This document shows positions 1 to 5,753 of a stretch of DNA of 7,413 bases, piece by piece. Both the position numbers and the translations under genes were made by a program. Origin of the DNA: Bordetella parapertussis (GTDB taxonomy: Bacteria > Pseudomonadota > Gammaproteobacteria > Burkholderiales > SG8-41); NCBI GenBank assembly GCA_945863085.1, contig CAMBCD010000133.1, positions 1 to 7,413 of the forward strand. Direction: 5' to 3'. The first letter of the stretch is position 1; each line of letters starts with the position of its first letter. Under the pieces are notes generated by a model. That model was not told the origin of the DNA. It saw nothing but the letters and a program-made list of their open reading frames with translations, and did not search any database.

Positions 1-858
1 AAACGCCTGCAGGACAGCGAAGTGCTGGTGATGATCCGTGAACGCACCCCCATCCGCGCGCCGCTGATCACGCGCCTGCCGAAACTGAAACTGCTCAGCC
101 ATCACAGTGTGTATCCGCATGTCGATGTCGAGGCGCTGACCAGACAGGGCATCCTGTTGTGCAGCAACCTGCATCCGGGCCAGCCCTCGCATGCGACAGC
201 CGAACTGACCTGGGGCCTGATCATTGCAGCGATGCGCAGGATTCCGCAGGAGGTTGCGGCGCTGAAAGCCGGGCGCTGGCAGTCGTCGGTCGGTTACGGC
301 CTGCGCGGCAAAACCCTGGGTGTTTATGGTTACGGCCGCATCGGGGCGGTGATCGCGGGTTACGGCAAGGCCTTCGGCATGAAGGTGCTGGTGTGGGCGC
401 GCGAGGCCTCGCTGGAGCGGGCGCGTGCCGATGGTTACGCGGCGGCGCGCAGCAAGGAGGCGTTTTTCGAGGAAAGCGATGTCACTACGCTGCACCTGCG
501 CCTGATCGATGCGACGCGCGGCATTGTTTCGGCGGCGGACCTGGCACGGATGAAACCGACGGCGTTGATGGTCAACACCAGCCGCGCCGGACTGATCGAG
601 GCGGGCGCCCTGGAAAAAGCCCTCAAGCTCGGTCGGCCGGGCATGGCTGCGGTTGATGTGTTCGAGGATGAACCCGTTCTGGGGGCGAACCATCCGCTGC
701 TGGCGCTCGACAATGCGGTGTGTACGCCGCATATCGGTTATGTCGAGCGCGGCGGTTATGAGCGCATTTTCAGCAGCATTTTCGACCAGATCCTAGCCTA
801 TGCCGCCGGCAAGCCGGTGAACATGATCAATCCGGAGGCGCTGGCTGGAAAATCCTGA
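1..858 (+). CDS. D-2-hydroxyacid dehydrogenase (NAD-binding), 5' end missing
   Basis: The reading frame is open from the first base, so the gene starts upstream of the window; 285 residues are seen, against about 310-330 usual for the family. These cytosolic enzymes reversibly oxidise D-2-hydroxy acids to 2-oxo acids with NAD(P), as in 3-phosphoglycerate dehydrogenase, glyoxylate reductase and hydroxypyruvate reductase. Seen directly: a Rossmann GxGxxG motif (GYGRIG, bases 328-345), the catalytic Arg in NTSRAGLIE (583-585), the catalytic Glu in DVFEDEP (664-666) and the catalytic His in TPHIGY (730-732). All three catalytic residues are therefore present. The gene ends with TGA. The binding-protein gene begins 55 bases later with no terminator between them, so co-transcription is likely. 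The family call is secure; the substrate is unknown. The GTG at base 22 is probably an internal valine. Confidence 0.93.
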   Translation, partial: KRLQDSEVLVMIRERTPIRAPLITRLPKLKLLSHHSVYPHVDVEALTRQGILLCSNLHPGQPSHATAELTWGLIIAAMRRIPQEVAALKAGRWQSSVGYGLRGKTLGVYGYGRIGAVIAGYGKAFGMKVLVWAREASLERARADGYAAARSKEAFFEESDVTTLHLRLIDATRGIVSAADLARMKPTALMVNTSRAGLIEAGALEKALKLGRPGMAAVDVFEDEPVLGANHPLLALDNAVCTPHIGYVERGGYERIFSSIFDQILAYAAGKPVNMINPEALAGKS

Positions 859-868
859 GGAGCAGTTG

Positions 869-897
869 TTGTTGTAGCATGGCTTTTATTACAACAA
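869..897 (+). promoter_or_regulatory. Inverted repeat just before the binding-protein ribosome binding site
   Basis: TTGTTGTA (869-876) and TACAACAA (890-897) are perfect 8-base inverted arms around a 13-base loop. The right arm ends four bases before the AGGAGG at 901-906. In RNA it could form a weak AU-rich hairpin beside the ribosome binding site; in DNA it could be an operator. There is no U-run after it, so it is not a terminator. Its function is inferred. Confidence 0.35.
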
Positions 898-913
898 AGA
901 AGGAGGAGAAATC

Positions 914-1894
914 ATGAAAACAAAATTGACCCTGCTGGCGGCAGTAGCCGGCCTGTCCGGCGTGTTTGCTCCGGCGGCCATTGCTCAGAATACGGCCTAC
1001 CCGAACAAACCGGTGCGCTGGGTGGTGCCGTTTCCACCGGGCGCGTCCAACGACATCACCGCGCGCCTGCTGGCGCACAAGATGTCGGAATCCACGGGCC
1101 AGCAATTCATTATCGACAACCGGCCGGGTGCCGGCGGTTCGATCGGTGCACAACTGGTCGCAGATGCCGCAGCGGACGGGTACACGCTGTTGCATGCCAA
1201 TCCGGGGCCGAGCGTCAACAACGTCGTCATGCGCCGCAAGTCTCCGTACCAGATGAACGATTTTGCGCCGGTGATGTTTATCGGTTATTCGCCGCTGATC
1301 ATCGTTGCCAGTCCGAAATTCGGCCCAAACAACGGCCGCGAACTGGTGGCCTATGCCAAGGCCAATCCCGGCAAGCTGACTTGGGCTTCCTCAGGCAACG
1401 GCAGCAGCCTGCACATCGGACTTGCACTGTTTGGTGCGGCCACCGGCGCCAACTTCGTGCACGTGCCGTATAAAGGCACGGCGCCGGCATTGACCGACGT
1501 AATTGGTGGTCGCGTCGACGTGTGTTACACGACCGTGGTGAGTGGTGATGCGCATATCAAAGCCGGGCGCATCAAGGTGCTGGCAGTGGCCGCCCCTGCG
1601 CGCCAGGCCGTGATCCCCAACGTACCCACGCTGGCGGAAGCGGGCGTCAAAAACGCCGAGGCGACGGTATGGTTCGGCGTGCAGGTGCCGGCGAAGACGC
1701 CGCGGGCCGTCATCACCAAGCTCAATGCCGAAATGAACCGCGCCATGCAGATGCCTGACGTGCAGGCCCGGCTGGATCAACTGGGTCTGGTCAAGGCGGG
1801 TGGCACGACCGAGGCATTCGCCGCGTTCATCAAAACCGAAGCGGACAAACTCGGCATGCTGATCAAGACCGGGCGGGTGGAGATGATGGACTAG
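914..1894 (+). CDS. Bug/TctC-family periplasmic substrate-binding protein of a tripartite tricarboxylate transporter
   Basis: A 326-residue protein, normal for the family. It starts with a typical Sec signal peptide: a short basic start (MKTK), a hydrophobic core and a likely cleavage site near residue 25 (AIA/QN). Mature-protein family signatures are YPNKPVRWVVPFPPGASND, where family members usually have a Gly-rich loop ending in Asp, then IDNRPGAGGSIGA and FVHVPYKGTAPALTDVIGGRVDV. These proteins bind small carboxylates or related solutes in the periplasm and pass them to a TctA/TctB membrane pair. The start is supported by a near-consensus AGGAGG at 901-906, seven bases before ATG, which suggests high expression, as is normal for a periplasmic receptor. 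The membrane genes lie downstream after an unusual 543-base gap, while a 2-hydroxyacid dehydrogenase gene lies just upstream. The ligand cannot be predicted. Confidence 0.95.
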   Translation: MKTKLTLLAAVAGLSGVFAPAAIAQNTAYPNKPVRWVVPFPPGASNDITARLLAHKMSESTGQQFIIDNRPGAGGSIGAQLVADAAADGYTLLHANPGPSVNNVVMRRKSPYQMNDFAPVMFIGYSPLIIVASPKFGPNNGRELVAYAKANPGKLTWASSGNGSSLHIGLALFGAATGANFVHVPYKGTAPALTDVIGGRVDVCYTTVVSGDAHIKAGRIKVLAVAAPARQAVIPNVPTLAEAGVKNAEATVWFGVQVPAKTPRAVITKLNAEMNRAMQMPDVQARLDQLGLVKAGGTTEAFAAFIKTEADKLGMLIKTGRVEMMD

Positions 1895-1936
1895 TCCCAG
1901 TAGATGCGGATGGAGCAGGGGCGGTCCAGGATGGAT

Positions 1937-1954
1937 GCCCCGCTGCCGCGGGGC
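1937..1954 (+). terminator. GC-rich hairpin after the binding-protein gene, weak terminator or mRNA stabiliser
   Basis: GCCCCGC (1937-1943) and GCGGGGC (1948-1954) form a perfect 7-base-pair stem with a TGCC loop, 42 bases after the stop codon. It is followed by TTGCTG, not a T-run, so intrinsic termination would be weak. A stem here could protect the 3' end of the upstream message and lower expression of the membrane genes relative to the receptor. That role is inferred. Confidence 0.35.
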
Positions 1955-1955
1955 T

Positions 1956-1990
1956 TGCTGATGCATTGTTACGCAGTGTGTGCTGATGCA
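1956..1990. repeat. Direct repeat TGCTGATGCA, two copies
   Basis: Exact 10-base copies lie at 1956-1965 and 1981-1990, 25 bases apart start to start. They are directly downstream of the GC-rich hairpin and outside any gene. Repeats this short can arise by chance; a binding site for a regulator is possible. Confidence 0.4.
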
Positions 1991-2103
1991 CCAATTGGGC
2001 GCAAGCGCATAAAGCCGAATGGGTTATCGAGGGGCTGCAGTCTGGTCCGCACGCACCGCAGGCGTGCAAACCCGTTTGAAGCTTGTCAGTTACGTGCAAG
2101 CCG

Positions 2104-2122
2104 GCGTAAGTCCTGCGTAAGT
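2104..2122. repeat. Direct repeat GCGTAAGT, two copies one helical turn apart
   Basis: GCGTAAGT occurs at 2104-2111 and 2115-2122, an 11-base period that puts both on the same face of the DNA. The GTAAGT core recurs in the GTGTAAGTCCG pair at 2264-2296, which suggests a shared element. Confidence 0.35.
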
Positions 2123-2140
2123 GCGGCACCCTATAAAGGC

Positions 2141-2156
2141 ACCCGCGCTTGCGGGT
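2141..2156. repeat. Small inverted repeat ACCCGC/GCGGGT
   Basis: ACCCGC (2141-2146) and GCGGGT (2151-2156) form a 6-base-pair stem with a GCTT loop. Neither side has a long T-run. On the minus strand it is followed by GCCTTTAT, which would make at best a weak terminator. Confidence 0.25.
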
Positions 2157-2212
2157 TCTGCAATCAAATTCTGAGTTGTGCAATCGCGATAATGCAGGAC
2201 TGAGAATACGTT

Positions 2213-2223
2213 GTGCGCCGCAC
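2213..2223. promoter_or_regulatory. Dyad GTGCG-C-CGCAC
   Basis: Five-base inverted arms, GTGCG (2213-2217) and CGCAC (2219-2223), flank one base. The same arms recur at 2369-2381 with a three-base centre. This could be the distant member of a pair of operator sites. The role is inferred only from symmetry and position. Confidence 0.25.
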
Positions 2224-2263
2224 CATGCAAGAGCCAAAAAAGCTTTGTTTGAGTAGGGGCTTC

Positions 2264-2296
2264 GTGTAAAGTCCGGTTCCGTAATGTGTAAGTCCG
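2264..2296. repeat. Near-exact direct repeat GTGTAA(A)GTCCG
   Basis: GTGTAAAGTCCG (2264-2275) and GTGTAAGTCCG (2286-2296) differ by one inserted A. Their starts are 22 bases apart, about two helical turns. The spacing fits tandem sites for a DNA-binding protein upstream of tctB, but no regulator gene is present in the window to link to it. Confidence 0.4.
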
Positions 2297-2367
2297 AGTC
2301 AGCATGATAATGCAGGGGTCAAAAAAAGCAGCGTCCGCCGCAGGCATATAAAAACATTGCGCAAACA

Positions 2368-2382
2368 GGTGCGCGGCGCACC
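2368..2382. promoter_or_regulatory. Perfect dyad GGTGCGC-G-GCGCACC upstream of tctB
   Basis: Seven-base perfect inverted arms (2368-2374 and 2376-2382) surround a single G, 55 bases before the tctB start. Beside it is the 8-base palindrome TTGCGCAA (2357-2364). Position and symmetry fit an operator for a dimeric repressor or activator of the transporter membrane genes. As RNA the one-base loop would be strained, so a DNA site is more likely than a hairpin. Confidence 0.4.
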
Positions 2383-2425
2383 GGACCGGGATTGCAGTTT
2401 TGTTCCCGTATCTGTTTCTGAAATC

Positions 2426-2431
2426 AGGAGG
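2426..2431 (+). promoter_or_regulatory. Shine-Dalgarno AGGAGG that fixes the TTG start of tctB
   Basis: AGGAGG at 2426-2431 is six bases before the TTG at 2438. No ATG or GTG in the same frame has comparable support, and the TTG start gives a protein that begins where TctB proteins usually do. The GTG at 2431 overlaps the site and is in another frame. Confidence 0.8.
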
Positions 2432-2437
2432 TGTCAG

Positions 2438-2884
2438 TTGAATATCAAGGGTCAGGAAGATTTTTGGGCCGGCGTCATGTTCATCGCGTTTGGTGCGATG
2501 GCAATTCATCTGTCGCTGGATTATCCGTTCGGCACCGGCGCCCGCATGGGTCCCGGCTATTTCCCGACGTGGCTGGGCATCATCATGGCGCTGCTCGGTG
2601 TGGCGATCATGGTCAGCGGTTTGCGGGAGGAAGGGCCGAAGGTCCAGCGCTTCGCTTTCAAGGCGATATTGCTACTGGGCGCGGGGTTCATCTTTTTTGG
2701 CTGGGCGATTGACCACGTCGGTTTTGTAATAGCCACGGCGGTGCTGGTCGTCCTGGCAGCCGCAGCAGGACGTGATTTCCGCTACAAGGAAGTCATCATC
2801 ATGGCCATCTGCCTGCTCATCGGCACCTGGGCGCTGTTCATCAAGGGCCTCGAACTGCCCTTCCCGCTGTTCTGGTGGAGATAA
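2438..2884 (+). CDS. tctB: TctB-family small membrane subunit of a tripartite tricarboxylate transporter
   Basis: Encodes 148 residues starting at TTG, chosen for the AGGAGG six bases upstream and the usual TctB length of about 150. It is an inner-membrane protein with four or five hydrophobic segments (roughly residues 10-27, 44-62, 75-91, 94-110 and 119-135). The conserved RMGPGYFP loop is at residues 36-43, and the C-terminal GLELPFPLFWW ending is typical. TctB is the small subunit that pairs with TctA in sodium-dependent, binding-protein-dependent solute uptake. The stop codon is four bases before tctA, so the two genes are co-translated from one message. The receptor gene lies 543 bases upstream instead of adjacent, which is unusual for a compact TTT operon. 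A frame open further upstream would add 27 residues of poor, Cys/Arg-rich sequence and is rejected. Confidence 0.9.
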   Translation: MNIKGQEDFWAGVMFIAFGAMAIHLSLDYPFGTGARMGPGYFPTWLGIIMALLGVAIMVSGLREEGPKVQRFAFKAILLLGAGFIFFGWAIDHVGFVIATAVLVVLAAAAGRDFRYKEVIIMAICLLIGTWALFIKGLELPFPLFWWR

Positions 2885-2888
2885 GAAA

Positions 2889-4412
2889 ATGGAAGAACTG
2901 TTACCCAATCTTGCGCTCGGATTCCAGACCGCGGTTTCGCTGCAGAACCTGCTGTATTGTTTCATCGGGGTTTTTGTCGGCACGCTGGTCGGCGTGTTGC
3001 CGGGCATCGGTCCGCTGGCGGCGATTGCGATGCTGCTGCCGGCCACCTTCAACCTGCCGCCGGTGGGCGCGCTGATCATGCTGTCCGGTATCTACTACGG
3101 CACACAGTATGGCGGCTCGACCACCGCGATCCTGGTCAACCTGCCGGGCGAATCGGCTTCGGTGGTGACCTGTATCGACGGTCACCAGATGGCCAAAAAC
3201 GGTCGCGCCGGGCCCGCGCTGGCGATTGCCGCGATCGGCTCGTTTTTTGCCGGCACCGTGGGCACGATCCTGATCGCGCTCTTCGGCCCGCCGCTGGCTG
3301 AAATGGCGCTGAAGTTTGGCGCCCCGGAATATTTCTCGCTGATGTCGATGGGCCTGATTGCGTCAGCGGTGCTGGCCAGCGGCTCGATGCTCAAAGCCAT
3401 TGCGATGATTTTCCTCGGCCTGCTGTTCGGCATCGTCGGCACCGACGTCAATTCCGGCATGTCGCGCTTTACCTTCGGCATGTCCGGTCTGGCTGACGGC
3501 CTGAGCTTTGTCGTGGTGGCCATGGGCCTGTTCGGTTTCGGTGAAATCCTGTCGAACTTGGAAAAAGGCCAGGAAGTCAGCTCGCGCGAACTGCTGACCA
3601 CCAAGATCGAGCATCTGTATCCGACCTGGAATGATCTCAAGCTGTCCGCGGGTCCGATCATGCGTGGCACGGCGATCGGTGCATTTTTCGGCACATTGCC
3701 CGGTGCCGGTCCGACCATCAGCGCCTTCTCCGCCTATGCGATGGAGAAAAAGGTGGCCAAACATCCGGAGGAATTCGGCAAAGGCGCCATCCAGGGAGTT
3801 GCCGGTCCGGAATCGGCCAACAACGCTGCTGCGCAGTGCGCCTTCATTCCGACGCTGACCCTCGGCATTCCGGGCAGCGGCACGATGGCGCTGATGCTCG
3901 GCGCGCTGACCATCCAGGGCATCGCCCCGGGGCCGCAGGTCATGACCCAGCGTCCGGAGCTGTTCTGGGGCCTGATCGCGAGCATGTGGATCGGCAATGC
4001 GCTGCTGGTGGTGCTGAACCTGCCGCTGATCGGTCTGTGGGTTAAATTGCTGCAGGTGCCATACCGCATCCTGTTCCCGTCGATCATGGTGTTCATGGCC
4101 ATCGGCGTCTACAGCGTCAACAACCTCGATCTCGATATTTACATGACGGTGTTTTTCGGCGTGATGGGTTATATCTTCGCCAAGCTCAAGTGTGAACCGG
4201 CACCGCTGATCCTGGCGTTCGTGCTGGGACCGCTGATGGAGGAGAACCTGCGCCGGGCGCTGCTGATTTCACGGGGTGATCCGACCGTGTTCTTCACGCG
4301 GCCGATCAGTGCGGTGTTCCTCGGCCTGACCATCCTGCTGCTGGTGGTGATGATTCTGCCGAACATCCGCAAGAAACGCGAAGTTGTGTATCAGGAGCCG
4401 GACGCAGTTTAA
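2889..4412 (+). CDS. tctA: TctA-family large membrane subunit of a tripartite tricarboxylate transporter
   Basis: Encodes 507 residues, the normal TctA length, with about a dozen hydrophobic segments. The family's internal duplication is visible: GTLVGVLPGIGP (residues 31-42) is echoed by GTLPGAGP (268-275). Each is followed by a conserved loop, YYGTQYGGSTTAILVNLPGE in the first half (69-88) and GVAGPESANNAAAQ then TLGIPGSGTMA in the second. TctA forms the transport channel and uses the ion gradient to move solute delivered by the periplasmic receptor. The ATG at 2889 is four bases after tctB, with a GGAGAT ribosome binding site formed by the last tctB codons. An open frame extends upstream into tctB but only as an out-of-frame shadow. 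The gene ends with TAA 44 bases before a strong terminator stem, so it closes the unit. Confidence 0.96.
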   Translation: MEELLPNLALGFQTAVSLQNLLYCFIGVFVGTLVGVLPGIGPLAAIAMLLPATFNLPPVGALIMLSGIYYGTQYGGSTTAILVNLPGESASVVTCIDGHQMAKNGRAGPALAIAAIGSFFAGTVGTILIALFGPPLAEMALKFGAPEYFSLMSMGLIASAVLASGSMLKAIAMIFLGLLFGIVGTDVNSGMSRFTFGMSGLADGLSFVVVAMGLFGFGEILSNLEKGQEVSSRELLTTKIEHLYPTWNDLKLSAGPIMRGTAIGAFFGTLPGAGPTISAFSAYAMEKKVAKHPEEFGKGAIQGVAGPESANNAAAQCAFIPTLTLGIPGSGTMALMLGALTIQGIAPGPQVMTQRPELFWGLIASMWIGNALLVVLNLPLIGLWVKLLQVPYRILFPSIMVFMAIGVYSVNNLDLDIYMTVFFGVMGYIFAKLKCEPAPLILAFVLGPLMEENLRRALLISRGDPTVFFTRPISAVFLGLTILLLVVMILPNIRKKREVVYQEPDAV

Positions 4413-4427
4413 CCGGCCACCGCACAA

Positions 4428-4445
4428 GCCGGCTTCGCCGCCGGC
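4428..4445. repeat. Inverted repeat GCCGGC-TTCGCC-GCCGGC after tctA
   Basis: Two GCCGGC copies (4428-4433 and 4440-4445) can pair around a six-base loop, between the tctA stop and the main terminator. There is no T-run on either side. It may support transcript 3'-end stability or help end the leftward MFS transcript. Confidence 0.35.
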
Positions 4446-4456
4446 GTAAGATAAAG

Positions 4457-4486
4457 ACACGCGGCATCATGCCGCGTGTTTTTTTT
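4457..4486 (+). terminator. Strong intrinsic terminator after tctA
   Basis: ACACGCGGCA (4457-4466) and TGCCGCGTGT (4470-4479) pair perfectly over ten bases with a TCA loop, and a run of eight T (4479-4486) follows at once. It ends the rightward transporter transcript and lies in the gap between convergent genes. Reading leftward, the stem is followed by CTTTATCTT, so it may also work weakly for the MFS transcript. Confidence 0.92.
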
Positions 4487-4544
4487 GTCTGTTGAACCGG
4501 GGAAGGCGATTGCACCGCAGGCGATACGGTCTGCGGTCGCCGGC

Positions 4545-5681
4545 TTATTTGTTCTGCCGGTCGGTGTGGGACATCCAGCCGCTGACCAGCAGTATCGCGG
4601 CGCTGGCCCAGAACACCGGTGCGATGCCGAGCAGTGCGCCGACGGAGCCGGCTGCCAGCGGCACCCCGATATGGGTGATGTTGTTGATGGTCAGCCGCAG
4701 GCCGGTGACTTCTCCTGCGCGCCCGGCGGGTGAACGGTTGTAGGTCAAATTGAGGGTCAGCGGCTGACTGACGCCGAGGGTCAGGCCGATGCCGAAAGAC
4801 AGCGCCATCAGCAGTGGTACATATTCAATGAAGGCGAAGGGCAGAAACAGCAGCGCAGCGAAGACCATCGCCGCGGCGAGCACGGTTTCCACGCTGAAAC
4901 GGCGGGTCAGAACCGGCAGGGCGACGCGCACAATGAAACTCGCCGCAGCAAAGGCGCCGAGGATGGCGCCGATGGTTGATGCCGAGAGGCCGATCGAATG
5001 GCCGTAAATCGGTACGTAAAAGATGTAGAGGTCCCAGCCGGTGGTGACCAATCCGCTGACGATGATCATCCGGCGCAGGGAAGGCAGGCGCATCAATTCG
5101 AAAGCGCTGCTGGTTTGCGGCTCGCTGCGTGTGCCCTGGGCGCCCAGTCGCGGCGACAGGGCGAGCGTGAGTATCGGACACAGCACGAGGACGGCAAACG
5201 CAATATAGGCGGAACCGAAACCGAATCGGTCGATCATCAACCCGGCGATTACCGGACCGATCATGTGGCCGCTGGAATAACCCAGGCTCAGTGTGGAGAA
5301 ATTGCGGGTACGTTCCGCCACCGTGCCCAGGGTGCCGGCAAGGCTTTGCACCGCGACGTTGAAGAATACAAAACCACCGCCGATCAGCGGCGCGGAAATG
5401 AACAGCGCCGGCAGCGTCGGCCACACCGCCGGAATGATCAGCCCGGTACCGAAGGTGATGGTGCCGCCGAGCATCGGCCAGCGCGAGCCGTAACGGTCGG
5501 AAATGCGTCCGACAATCAGCGCAAAACCCAGCTGGAATATCGAGTAGGAGGCGATCAGCACGCCGATCAGCATCGGGCCGGCGCCCAGGTTCAGCGCAAG
5601 CAGGGCGGCGACAACGCGGCTGCCCATGTGGCCGCCCTGCATGGCGAGGGTCAGCAGCGTGACGACGTAGACAGGTTTCAA
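4545..5681 (-). CDS. Major facilitator superfamily (MFS) permease
   Basis: Encodes 378 residues with about twelve hydrophobic segments, usual for a compact MFS carrier of the inner membrane. The clearest mark is motif A in the loop between helices 2 and 3, VGRISDRYGSRWPMLGG (about residues 57-73). A basic, Arg-containing central loop separates the two six-helix halves. The best start is TTG at 5681: the frame is open back to a TAA at 5718-5720 but offers no ATG or GTG, and starting at the ATG of residue 14 would damage helix 1. No Shine-Dalgarno sequence is seen before the TTG, so the start is uncertain. The gene lies 72 bases downstream of the aldolase-family gene on the same strand, but a terminator-like hairpin separates them. 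MFS members move sugars, organic acids or drugs; the substrate here cannot be assigned, though its neighbours suggest a small acid. Confidence 0.88.
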   Translation of the reverse strand: MKPVYVVTLLTLAMQGGHMGSRVVAALLALNLGAGPMLIGVLIASYSIFQLGFALIVGRISDRYGSRWPMLGGTITFGTGLIIPAVWPTLPALFISAPLIGGGFVFFNVAVQSLAGTLGTVAERTRNFSTLSLGYSSGHMIGPVIAGLMIDRFGFGSAYIAFAVLVLCPILTLALSPRLGAQGTRSEPQTSSAFELMRLPSLRRMIIVSGLVTTGWDLYIFYVPIYGHSIGLSASTIGAILGAFAAASFIVRVALPVLTRRFSVETVLAAAMVFAALLFLPFAFIEYVPLLMALSFGIGLTLGVSQPLTLNLTYNRSPAGRAGEVTGLRLTINNITHIGVPLAAGSVGALLGIAPVFWASAAILLVSGWMSHTDRQNK

Positions 5682-5695
5682 GACGATGCGTACTG

Positions 5696-5730
5696 CAAAA
5701 AGCGGCGCTGCCGGTGATTACGGCAGCACC
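5696..5730 (-). terminator. Terminator-like hairpin between the aldolase-family and MFS genes
   Basis: Read on the minus strand, GGTGCTGCCG (5730-5721) pairs with CGGCAGCGCC (5713-5704) over ten bases, including one G-U pair, around a seven-base loop. Five T follow shortly after (5701-5697). It lies 23 bases before the proposed TTG start of the MFS gene. It could end the aldolase transcript, give partial read-through, or act as an attenuator in the MFS leader. Confidence 0.6.
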
Positions 5731-5753
5731 ACGGAAATTTGCGCGTTACGGTT

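Larger units (their letters stand above)
2188..2316. repeat. Direct repeat GATAATGCAGG, two copies 118 bases apart
   Basis: Exact 11-base copies lie at 2188-2198 and 2306-2316. Each is followed downstream by a GTGCG/CGCAC dyad (2213-2223 and 2369-2381), at different distances. By rough reckoning, about 0.03 exact 11-base repeat pairs would be expected in a random region of this size, so it is suggestive but not proof. Confidence 0.4.
1895..2437. other. 543-base gene-free region between the binding-protein and TctB genes
   Basis: I see no convincing gene here on either strand. Open frames of about 100 residues exist but lack family motifs and ribosome binding sites, and are rich in Cys, Arg and His as random frames often are. 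Base composition differs from the flanking genes: bases 2161-2340 are about 49% GC by hand count, clearly below the coding sequence. The region holds a GC-rich hairpin, four pairs of short direct repeats, two GTGCG/CGCAC dyads and A-rich runs (about 2235 and 2321), listed separately. It probably contains a promoter and control sites for tctBA, but no clean -35/-10 pair could be assigned. A degraded gene or a small RNA is also possible. Confidence 0.6.

Noticed and set aside
1904..2203. 99-codon open frame in the gap after the binding-protein gene
   Set aside because: No ribosome binding site, many Cys and Arg, no recognisable motif, and it runs through repeats and hairpins that look non-coding. 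A real small protein is not fully excluded.
2234..2251. A/T-rich near-palindrome around AAGCTT as a terminator or promoter
   Set aside because: The arms need a bulge to pair, no adjoining GC stem exists, and nearby -35/-10 matches were too weak to call.
2357..2437. N-terminal extension of TctB from the TTG at 2357
   Set aside because: The extra 27 residues do not resemble TctB, run over the perfect dyad at 2368-2382, and the TTG at 2438 has an ideal AGGAGG.
2090..2509. 139-codon minus-strand open frame overlapping the start of tctB
   Set aside because: It overlaps the well-supported tctB gene, has no family motif or start signal, and has a composition typical of chance frames.
2772..2888. 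N-terminal extension of TctA into tctB
   Set aside because: It is only the out-of-frame reading of tctB; the ATG at 2889 has a ribosome binding site and gives a normal TctA start.
3182..3718. 178-codon minus-strand open frame inside tctA
   Set aside because: It is a shadow of the TctA frame, with no start signal; TctA motifs on the plus strand are decisive.
4998..5717. Open frame of 239 codons on the plus strand antisense to the MFS gene
   Set aside because: Its product is highly polar, rich in Gln, Arg and Asp and low-complexity in look, as expected from reading a membrane-protein gene backwards; it has no start signal.
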